Assembly (NCBI GenBank): GCA_021014325.1
Contig: CM037459.1
Location: 15,836,501 to 15,900,500, forward strand
DNA: 64,000 bases
Direction of reading: 5' to 3'
Origin: Plazaster borealis
Taxonomy: Eukaryota; Echinodermata; Asteroidea; Forcipulatida; Labidiasteridae
How positions within the stretch are numbered: position 1 is the first letter of the stretch; each line of letters opens with the position of its first letter. Both the position numbers and the translations under genes were made by a program. Below the pieces are notes generated by a model, which did not search any database, was not told the DNA's origin, and worked only from the letters and a program-made list of their open reading frames with translations. Positions 13,301 to 25,300 of this stretch are shown piece after piece.

Positions 13301-16300
13301 CTCAGCTGATCCAATCAAAGACATTAATCCAATCAAAGCTGGTATTTCACCTGCCAAATGCAAGCTTATCAGTATCCGAGTCACAAGTCACTTGTGTTGA
13401 GTTTGAGTCACAGGTTACTTTAAAATGAAAGAATTTGAGAGCTTTGATGTTTCTATATTAATTGGTAGTATTATCTAACTGCAACTGTGAAGATTAGACA
13501 ACAACTAAGACTGCTTTAATAACCAAAATGGTGTGTATTAGATGCTATGCATTTCAAACATGCATGCTATTTTGTTATTAAAAATGATGTTTTGTAATTC
13601 ACTATGCACACAAATCACACAGAATTTCAATTACCCAATTAAACAAGAATAATAAATAAGAAAACAAATAAGATAACTGAAGTAGTAAGGAAAGTTTGCT
13701 GCCTGGACCCAAGATTGTATGCAATGTATTCACAAATTTAGCTAAATTGGGAAAATCATTAAATAATTAAAATAAAAGAGATGGGGGTGCAGTATGCTGT
13801 AAAAATAATTCAAAAGTAGCAATAAAAAAAATTAATGGCTGAGACAAATTACTGGTTTCTGAATTACATTTAGGGAAAGCCATGCTGAGAAACAAATAGT
13901 TAAATAAATCGTAAATAAACAATTAACAAACAGCACTGTTTGTCAATGTTAAAACATGAACATGCTGTTTGGTTTATATATATATTCTGGTTTATTATTA
14001 AAAACAAATACATGGTTGGCAGCCACTGGCTGAAATAACCTTATTTACAAGGGTTGGTTTAAGCCTTCACGACTAACAACAGTAAAAAGAGTCACATCGT
14101 TGTATTAACCAACATCAATTTAAAATGTTTCCGTTCTCTTTTTTTCCCAAATGTTTTTGTTTGTAAAAACAAATGAAAATAATGAAATGTACAAAACTTG
14201 GTCGCAAAACCACACATAATAATAATAATGGAGTCTCGTATAGCGCTGGTATCAACCAAAAAGGTGCTGATGGCGCTCGCTCATGATACAAAAAACAGTT
14301 CGCAAGAGAAGACAAAATATGTTGAACATCACTAGTCTACAGGCGAGCTTTTTTAGCCTAATTGTCAAAAGCACAATGATACTATTTTGCTGACGTGATG
14401 ACTCTGGCAGTGTTAACGGTGTGATTTGGGAAGCCACAGGAAAACCTATGGGGGTTGATGTCACTGTTTTAGTATAGTGATGAATAATGTTGGTTAATAT
14501 TTCATCCGAGATGGCTTACAAATGCTCCTAAAGCTAATTAGATGTGTTTGGTGTTTTTTTAACAGGGGTCATTTCTTCAACATATACGCACAGAGACTGG
14601 TGCTAATATTTATATAAGAGGCCGCGGTTCAGGACACTTGGAACCAACATCTGGTCGAGAAGCATTTGAAAATTTGTATATATTCATCACTCACCCAAAG
14701 CTAGAGGGAGTACTTGCTGCCAAAAAACTTTGTGAAAATCTCATTCAAACTGTAAGTATGAAACTCGAGTTCCTTTCATTTGTGCATACTAGTTTCTCTG
14801 GGCATGATCATTTCTACAAATACCAGAGCTCTTTTACATTACAAAAAATTACCAAACATTTTGTTGTGATGATTTTGATAGGGATTGTTTCCACAGGTTT
14901 CATCCTCCACTTTTTTAACCCGAACTTCCTCCATGGTATTCTGGCCAGGTGCTGTCAAAAATTATACCTAGGAGCTATCCCAAAGCCATCCAAGTACTCC
15001 AGTCTATGCAATTAATGACTAAGATACCATTAGGAGCTATCCCAAAGCCATCCAAGTACTCCAGTCTATGCAATTAATGACTAAGATACTATTAGGAGCT
15101 ATCCCAAAGCCATCCAAGTACTCCAGTCTATGCAATTAATGACTAAGATACCATTAGGAGCTATCCCAAAGCCATCCAAGTACTCCAGTCTATGCAATTA
15201 ATGACTAAGATACTATTAGGAGCTATCCCAAAGCCATCCAAGTACTCCAGTCTATGCAATTAATGACTAAGATACCATTAGGAGCTATCCCAAAGCCATC
15301 CAAGTACTCCAGTCTATGCAATTAATGACTAAGATACTATTAGGAGCTATCCCAAAGCCATCCAAGTACTCCAGTCTATGCAATTAATGACTAAGATACC
15401 ATTAGGAGCTATCCCAAAGCCATCCAAGTACTCCAGTCTATGCAATTAATGACTAAGATACCATTAGGAGCTATCCCAAAGCCATCCAAGTACTCCAGTC
15501 TATGCAATTAATGACTAAGATACTATTAGGAGCTATCCCAAAGCCATCCAAGTACTCCAGTCTATGCAATTAATGACTAAGATACTATTAGGAGCTATCC
15601 CAAAGCCATCCAAGTACTCCAGTCTATGCAATTAATGACCAAGATACCATTAGGAGCTATCCCAAAGCCATCCAAGTACTCCAGTCTATGCAATTAATGA
15701 CTAAGATACTATTAGGAGCTATCCCAAAGCCATCCAAGTACTCCAGTCTATGCAATATATGACTTAGATACAAATTGTTACATGGTTTATCAAAGTATAC
15801 CATGACATTCAAAAAGGGGATTAAATATCCTTGCTCTTGTCCCATGGGGAATTTGGTGCTGTGGTGCATCTTGTTCAGACGTTTTAGGAGTACATTGTAG
15901 CTTGAAGTCTTCGCTACCATTCAGCCAATTAGGAGGTGCTGGTTGATGATCTGTTGTCTTGTTTACTATCGTGGATAAGGACTGTATATAAGGAGACCAC
16001 AGACCTCAAGGTCTCATAGATCTCTAAACCTGTTCAGCTGGATTTTTTAATTCTTGATTTACTGTGACGGTAATTGTGATTCAAAGTGTGAAATTTCTTT
16101 TTTGACCAGTGCAGTATCTTTTTTTTTTTAATAAAGTGAAAGGATCTGTAGATCCACCAAATTCAGATTAAGAAAAGCACAGTTGATGGAATGCTCAGAG
16201 TAGTGAAGGTTATTGAAACATCAATAAAGACAACTTTTGTGTCACTAATGGGAATTTTGTCTTTATCACAGATTCATACAGAGTACAGTAAACACCAAAG

Positions 16301-19300
16301 CCAAACAAGGACAAATCCTACCCCTCTTGTTGGAATAATTGTTCCAGCCAGTGTTGCACATCAAGGTAAGCCTAGCAGTAGTATTATGAGTGTGACAACT
16401 TAACTTTTGCACCAACTTTTGAACTAGATTTCTTGAGACATGCTTGTAGTTCTGCTTCTTAATGGACAGACTGAATGGTGAACTTTGGAAACACCTTTTT
16501 AAAGTTGCAAATGGCTAAACACACACACACGTTTGTGAATCCCGCTAATCGAGGACTTCTCTTTGTTCTCCCATTGTTTGAACATAGTTTTTTTTTAGCA
16601 TCGTCCCCATTGGGTTTGTACACAAAAACGAAGCGAGGACGTCCTCGCTCTGTCAAACACCCGGATCCCTTTTGTTAAAGTCCTCGGTTTCAATGGATAA
16701 ACACATGCACACCAAACACACAAACTATTCTATACAAGATCAATGTGTTCATGTACTTGTGGAATAAAATGTAAACAAAATTGAAAGGGCTTATCAAAAT
16801 ATAGAGCTTTATGAGCAAGATGGAAAGAAAGGCAAGAATAGATCTTAATGTGCTTGCTTTTTGTGTGCATTTTCTTTTGTTTTTATACACACATTTAGGG
16901 CAAGCAATTTTGGGTCACAGTTCAACAACTGCGCTGATTCAGCAGCCTAACACTGGAACCATTCAGCGTATTCAAGTACCAGCTGTTATACAACAAACGC
17001 CTGGAGGATCTCAACCTCAACCTCAAACCCATACTGTAGCAATTAACCAAGGAAGAACATCACATTCAGCTTCACCTGCACAACAAGTGGGATTGGCTCA
17101 AGTTGGTAACACTGTGGTTGGAGTTGTCAACTCGGCTTTAGGAGCTAGCATTGCCCAAGGGAGTGAGTACCGATGACCCTCATAATGTGGGTTTTGCTTC
17201 TACACATATATAATAAGCCTGTGGCAGTGCTCCACAAATACCACACCTGAAATGCAGCACTCCAAATGGTCACAGCATGATAACTTTTTGTTGAAGGATT
17301 TTAACATATGGACCATCAGGCCCATTCAGTGCATAAAAAAAAACGAGCCTAATAGATTTAACGAACCTTTCAGGATTTACATTTTATTGGATCTGCAAAC
17401 ATAATGAAGGGTTGGGCAGACGCAGTGCTCAACTTTCAAAGTACTTCCAAATAGTAATATTTCCCTCATAGGATATTTGAATTTCTGTTCTTGTGATGGT
17501 ACTTAACAATTTGTTTTGTAGATATTCAACATGCAGCAAGGAGTCAGTCAGGTCAGCTAGTGTATACCTGTACTGTACCTGCATCTGCAGGGGTTGTGTA
17601 TCCTCATCTACAGCAGGTTGTTCCACAACAAGCAGCCCATCAATCTCATGCACAACAGGTGAGTTTGCTCTAAACCCTGTAGTTTGGACTGCATACGTAG
17701 ATATAACCTGTTACAACAGTTCACATGTGAGTGGATTCAGGGTCTGCCTCATTCATCTTACTCAAATAGCAGTGCATATGCATATTTCCCTCTCAATGTG
17801 TTCAATAAACCACAGAACAACAATAACTACCGCGTACACGCCGTGAATGCTTACATGTAATATACAGCTCTAAGATGCTATTGCAAATTTGCATTGTATA
17901 ACTCGGCCTGTTCGGGTGTACTGAAGTGGGCACAGTAGTTATTGCTCTCGTCTGGATCCCATTATGCATTCTTGCTTAAGTGTGGGAGAAATCTACTGAA
18001 CACAGATTATTCTAAATCGGCACATGAAATTCCAAATATGGCTACCGATAGTTCTTTCTTAATATCAAAATAAAGTTATTTCAACGCTCTTCTACCAGAC
18101 GTTGTAAACTTATCAACAAATTGACATTTCTGAAGAGATGTAGAGATGCTAATGTTGTCCCAAAGAGTCTCACCCTAAGAGACCCTATCAGAACTGAACA
18201 TTCTGCTCGAATCATACACAAAGCCAGTAAAGCTTTACTCCGAAATCAGATTGCCGTAACCCGATGTTGCCTTGCCCAAACCAATCTCCATATAACCGAA
18301 TGCAAAGCTAGTCTCCACACGACTATGCAAACTACCGATTATGACAAAATTTCAAAACTCATGAAAAAGACTGTTTCATTTACCAAAATCACTACACGGA
18401 AGAATCTAATCCGAAAATTCCAGCGCCTCAAATCTGTCGATAACAAGAAGTCACGATTAAAGGGGCACACCGGTTGAATGTTTACGTAATTTAGTGACGT
18501 AGAATTAAAGACAATAGTTTTAGATGTTTTTGATTTTTGGTTTTTTTACATAAATGTCACGTAATTAACGAGAAATTATTGAAAAAAACAAAAGCGGTCA
18601 AAGGTCAGCGTATACGCTTTACCAGCCGTTGCAAGTGTCAAATTTACGGGATATTGCTGCGCTCTGTTGCAAGTAGACTGGTGCTCTGTTTATGTAAATG
18701 TTATTACTATGGCGAGGCACGAGGATCCAGTCTACATATCCAACCAACTCAAAGGCGAGTATAAACAACCGACATAATACACGCGTATGGTCAGTCAAAT
18801 GCTTATGGTCCAATCTATGTTCCTTCGACATCCAAAGATCGACCCCCAAAAAAACACAAAGACACAAACCACAAATATGGTAGAACAACAAGAAAAAGTC
18901 AGGAAAGCATAATAAATCCAAAGGCGACTGATAAACGTAGTGCTCAGAGTACATGTACCACTAGTATAGAGGAAGGCCCAGTAACTGGGGCGCTGTACTC
19001 CTCCTTGACGACCGAACCGAAGATGTAGAAAAAAAATTAAAAGGAGTACAGCGCCCCAGTTACTGGGTCTAGTACATAACTAGTATTTATATAGAAATTG
19101 CAATGCCAAAAGTAGCTGGAACGCGACCGTAACACCCCCCCCACCCAAGGTTCCCTCAAGATACGCTTCTGTTCCCTCAAGATACGCTTCTGCTCCCTCG
19201 AGATACGCCTCCGTTCTCTCGAGATACGCTTTCTTTCCCTCAAGATACACTTCCGTTCCCTCGAGATACGCTTTCGGTCCCACAAGATGCGCTTTCGTTC

Positions 19301-22300
19301 CCTCAAGATACACTTACCGTTCCCTCGAGATACGATTTCGTTCCCTCAAGATACGCTTCCGCTCCCTCAAGATACGCTTCCGCTCCCTCAAGATGCGCTT
19401 TCGTTCCCTCAAGATACACTTCCGTTACCTTGAGATACGCTTTCGGTCCCTCAAGATATGCTTCCGTTCCCTCGAGATACGCTTTCATTCACTCAAGATA
19501 CGCTTTCGTTCCCTGAAAATTTGTTATGACCCCTGAACAAAAAAAATTAATTCAAAATATCAATTTTTTAATAATGAATTTTGTTCCCTCAAAATCAGAT
19601 TTTACTTAAATTGTTCACCTTTTTAACTCCACCCCCCCCCCTGTCCCTACTATCGCATTTCCAAGATCCATATTTTGGCAATATTTTTGTCAGAAAACTT
19701 GTTCAACTCTTTCAACAAACACGATTGTATCGTCACTATTATAAAAGTGGTCTTCATGTATGGTACAGACTAAAAGCCATCGTAAAACAAAACGTCAAAA
19801 ATGGTCTGGCTCCCTACCCCTCCCACAAGCTCACGGGTAGACCGGCAAGTTTGGGAGTTCATGCTCCCAGGTTTGTCTCTCTGGCCCCATGAGACACGGC
19901 ACCGGCTGTATTGGATATGCCTTTAGGTTTACGTTCCACTAGCTCCCACGCTGGTGCGCCGTAAAACACGATTCCGTTGCACGGACACTCTGAATGCGAA
20001 TCTTACGTTCCTTTTTTCATTATTATTTACAATTTGTATCTATAATCTGAATACATAGTCTTTTTGTCAAATACTCGTGAATAATTGTTTAAAAAACAAA
20101 AAATAATTGGTTCAGTAATTTACTTGTATACGGCTGGAAGTAAAACTATCTCTGAAGATCACAAGGGTTATCCGAATGTGGTAATGCGACTGTGGTAATG
20201 TTCAAAGTATCCTTGATACAGAAACCTATGTCCGCCTGAAGAAGAATCCGATCCCATCAGTAGAAAGGAAGCTTGCTGCCAAGCTCCTCTCTCTGAACCG
20301 TAGCACTGCCATACCCACTCCGCTATACAGACATCTTAGGCCTTCTGCCACGAAGTGCCCGAGATTCTTTGGCCAGCCAAAGATACATAAACAAGACAAA
20401 CCGCTCCGTCCTATTGTCTCCTCTCGAGGTTCACCTACCTATAACCTCGCACAACACTTGACTAAGCTTCTACACCCACTTGTGGGGCAAACGGCTCATC
20501 ATGTACCCAATTCATCAGGGTTCATCGATATTATAAAGGGAATTAAATTACAGTCATCTGATGTACTAGTGAGTTTTGATGTCATGTCACTTTTCACTAA
20601 CGTACCTACCGATTTCCTACCTCCCGCCCAGGTAGTTGTTAATAAGCAGGACAGTTCTTTTCAGAACTGAGAAGTCTCCCGAATTCCGAATATTCTACTC
20701 CGCGGCAGTAGAATAAAAAGCAAGACAAGTTCTCAAAAAACAAAATCTACCTAGCAAGGAGATATACACATGGTGTTACCGCACACCAAATATATATCAA
20801 AATATTAGGTGATTTATGTCTGATAATTTCAACAAAAATTCTCTGCATGTTCACTGCTCAAGTACGAGATTGGTACAGCAATGGAAATTCGACCATCCAG
20901 TCAGGCTTGACGCCAGCCAATGAACTCGGCAGGTCTGTTACTCTCATCCTCAATGACAACAGTGTACACACGAGTGACGGTTTGATCTTGCACACGATTT
21001 TCTTCCACACACGATAGTGATTTCAGCAAAAGTGTTATTTACTCTTGATCATTGAAAAACAATGTCGTGGGTTTTTTTACTTTTTGTTAAAAATTATTAA
21101 TTTTCACTAAAATTGAAAACAAGTATAACAGCGATTCATAAGAATGGATGTGATAATTCACAACAAAATTTATGGTATTTTGCCTTTAAAGGGTTTGGGT
21201 ACCTTTTTTAGATAAATTTTATGGCCATGACCTGAATCCCTATTCACTGTGAATGAAGATGTATATAATATAATTTACCTGTAGAAGTTTCAGCTTCATT
21301 AGTCGTCAAGTTTTTGAGAAAAAAAAGTGAAAATCACAGAGCGATGTTTTCAGGTGAGTCGCGTTAATACCAGTACTGGTAAATACGTTGTACATGCTAA
21401 AATAATTTTCGTCTCCTGAGACGAAAATTATTTTCGTGACATTGTTTTACCCATTTCGCAAAAACTACAGCACCTCAGCAAGTAATATTTGAAGGGAAGC
21501 TTTTTACCATCTTTATCTTCAAACCACGTAAGTTTAATGTAAATCTGTGGACATTGTGTTTTGTGTCGTACAAAAAGTACCCAAACCCTTTAAATCAAAA
21601 CAGTTGCTTTAAACTTTATAAAAATCTGATCATGATGCCTAACAATAAGTTGGAATCATGTCTGAAGATTTCAGCGGCATAGGTTAAAATTGAAAACATC
21701 TTTTTCTGGATAAGCAGCCCCGTATTGTTTTCCAACGAAAATACTGGTATTTTCCCAAACAATTAGAATGCTTGCTCCAAACTGAATAAAAATTTGGTCA
21801 TGATATCAAACTGTATTTTTATATCGAAAAAATTTAGCATTGTAGGTGAAACCAAAGATAAGTAACAATTAAAAATCCAAGTAATTTTGCCATGTTCATT
21901 GCACAAGTACGTGGGTGAGTTCGACTGTCCAGTCCACTCACTGGGAACCTTAAGCGGCCGACTCAGTAATTTTGTGGGTCCTGGCAACCGACAGATGGGT
22001 TCTCGCAAGTATCTTGCAAGGCTACAAGCTTGAATTCATGAGCACCCCTCCATTGAAAACATCAAATCTTATGAATCCCTGTACGAGAAAAAGGATGGGC
22101 ATTAGAAGCGCAAATCACCTCCCTGCTGGAGAAAAAATGGATCAGGCAGGTCTCTCCAGGAATTCCCTTTGCCTGTAACTTGCACATGAAAAGAGGCAGT
22201 AGGGCAGCTTTACATAATGGGTGGGTACCAGGGGGCGCACTACTGTGTGATTAAAACGCTTTGTGAATTGTAATTGTAAGGGCAAACACAGCCAGTTTTG

Positions 22301-25300
22301 CTGGAAAAAAAAGATAAAACCTATCAGCGGACGTCATACAGAGAAACAATATCCAAAATCTATGTAAAATTTGTAAAATCTATGTAAGATTATCCTCTTG
22401 TAGTTCGGGGAATTTATGACAATCCCTGATTACCTCATGTTAACATAACTTGTTGACAAAGTTAAATGTACACACTGTCAAAGTTTTGGCTATAAAATAG
22501 ACCCAACATGACTCTAAAGGTCTTCCAGTAGTAAAATACAAACAAATTGTTAATGGCCTGACATTTCGACCCTAGGCTAAAATGACAAAACACATCAACA
22601 GGTATACAAGTGCAAAAGAAGCAGTCAGGTGGATATACATGAAGAGAGAGTGAGAGAGAGACAGAAATGACACAGAAAGGATAAGGAGACAAATGGATGT
22701 CATACAAAGAAACAAAGGGAAGGGGCTGGTTTGACCACAAGAGGTTAGAAACACAAAGGACAAAATCAAAGGTGGGAAGAGGGAGAAGAAGTGATTAATT
22801 ATTGAATGAGGCAGACTAAAAAGGAGGATATCTTAGGGAAAAAGGACAAGACAAAGACAAAAATGTTATTAGTCATTTCCTTCTTGGATGTTCAGACCAT
22901 GGGGTTGAATGGTCTGGAGGCGCCTTATCCATAGTTTCTCCCTACTCAGACGAACAGTCTCTCTGTGGATACCTACAATGTAGTGCCTCAATGCACTGTA
23001 AAATCATGTCAAAAATGGAGTGATTAGGAAGATTGAAGTGATGTCCAACAGGTGTATCCAGCTTTTGGGTGTTGACTGTGGATCTGTGGCCTTAGAAACG
23101 CCTCTTGAGTGTAGTTCTTGTTTCACCTATATATTGACACCACAAACTTTGCAAGATATGAGATAGATGAGATTAGTGGTGGTGCAGGTGACATGACCCC
23201 TTGTCCTATGGGTGATACCACTGGTATGGCTTGTGAAGGAGTCTGATTCCCTGATGTGTTGTCTACAGACGATGTATTTGGAAGTGTTGGAACACTTTAA
23301 AGTTCCCTGTTGTAAAGGGGGATTAACATTATCATAAATAGAACGACTACCTAGAACGACCCCTTGACTTTCTGGATTGCTCGATGGACTGCTAAGGGAG
23401 CTATAACCCCTGGAAACAAGGTGTTTCCTAAGTTCCTGTGAGTGGTGGATAAAATCAGAATCAGTTTCGACAGAGTCTGAGGGCCTGACTGTAGGCTATG
23501 CTGGTTTTGCAGTGTCAGGGTGACAGCTGGTTGAATGTAGGTATTGATGCTTAACTGTGGGTTTAACAAAGAGATCTGTGATTAAACCATCATCCGTCTT
23601 AAGAACCTATAGTTATATGTTTACTATTCTAAAAATATCAAGTAAGTTATAATAAACTGTTACCTGACTTTTCCTCAGCAGGCAGTATTGGTTCAACAAG
23701 TTTCTATTCCAAGGTCAGTAGCAGCAGTACCAACTCAAGCAACACCACAAGGGGTCATTCAACAACAGGTTCAGCAACATCTTCAGCAACAGCAACAACA
23801 ACAACAGCAAATATTAAATGCCCAGGTAAACATGCATTATCAACGATGTGATTTATTTTACTAAGTAGAGCATCTTTAAATGTCTATTATTATTAATTAG
23901 ATGTCCGGCCAACAGCCGAAAACCTATTGTTATTGTTCTGTTTGGGGGGGTTTTTTCCACGTCTTTTTCCTTCCCACTGAACCTTCTCCGGACGATTTCA
24001 CAAAAAGTAAAGCTCGTACAGACTTCAAACTAACCATGTAATTCAACCTTTGTGTGTAAATAAAACAGCAACTTTTTTGGGATGACGACATCATTATAAT
24101 AAAAAAAACCTTAATAGTATAAATGTTTCAAAGTTCATATCAGAACCGTGATAGCTACAGACAAAATCTTTGCTTGATATGAAAGCTCTTTAGATCTTAC
24201 ACAAGGTATGACCCCATTTGACCTTTACTTCCGGTCGAAACCGGAAGTGCTTTGAAATTTAGCATTTGTAATTTTTTGGAGGTTTTTTTTTTACGATGTT
24301 AGTGTCCGGCAAGGGTCCAGTATGAAAATATGGTACCAGTGATGTCATAACATTCAATTTTATCTCGGCAGTTTGGCATGTTTGGTAAAACTGTTTTTCC
24401 GCATTCAATTGGATCCACACATTCCGGCATTGTTGGAATGAAAGCATGGTCACTAAGAGGGGATCGATGCATTGTGGCAATGTTTGAGTGAAAGGACAGT
24501 CATGGGGGATCACGCGTTGCGGCATTGTTGGAATGAAATTACGGCCTCAATGTCTGGCGAGTTGAGCCTTGGTTGACCACATTATTGAGTCAGATTGCAG
24601 CATTGTCTGGAATAAAAACGCGGCTACAATAAATTGAAAGAAATCTCACGCAGTGACCCTCACTTTAACTCAAGCGACACCGGATAAGGCGCACCTGTAA
24701 ATAGGCGCAGCGATGTTTTTGTGCTGTTGAAAGTCAGATAAGACGCGTCTTAGTCAAGTCAGTTTTTACTGCTAGTAGTTTGAGTCGAGTCAGTTTTACT
24801 GCTAGTGGTTTGAGTCAGTTCAGTGTGTATTGCAAGTGGTTTGAGTCAATTCAGTGTGTACTGCTAGTGGTTTGGGTCAAGTCAGTGTGTACTGCTAGTG
24901 GTTTGACTCAATTCAGTGTGTACTGCAAGTGGTTTGAGTCAATTCAGTGTGTACTGCAAGTGGTTTGAGTCAATTCAGTGTGTACTGCTAGTTTGAGTCA
25001 ATTCAGTGTGTACTGCAAGTGGTTTGAGTCAATTTAGTGTGTACTGCTAGTAGTTTGAGTCACTTCAGTGTGTACTGCAAGTGGTTTGAGTCAATTCAGT
25101 GTGTACTGCAAGTGGTTTGAGTCAATTCAGTGTTTACTGCTAGTGGTTTGGGTCAAGTCAGTGTGTACTGCAAGCAGGCCTCAACCTTAACAGCGGCCAC
25201 CAGCGGCCATTGCCGCGATGCCCCGGCGAATTGCCGTGATGCCCCTTTAAAAAACACGTACCTTACGGCCACTTGGCCGTCGTGCCCCTTTCCACTCCAT

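Noticed and set aside
14968..15765. 62-bp minisatellite as a dimer of the 31-bp satellite
   Set aside because: The length is exactly twice 31, but the sequences share no recognisable similarity.
17163..17521. Intronic H/ACA snoRNA, as the mammalian KHDC4 gene hosts one
   Set aside because: No convincing H box (ANANNA) and ACA-tail pair with two hairpins could be found by eye in this or the other short introns. A covariance-model search would be needed to settle it.
19037..19488. YLEGTEA heptad-repeat protein on the - strand
   Set aside because: The 21-bp period explains the heptads. Two frames are open at once and there is no flanking coding sequence.
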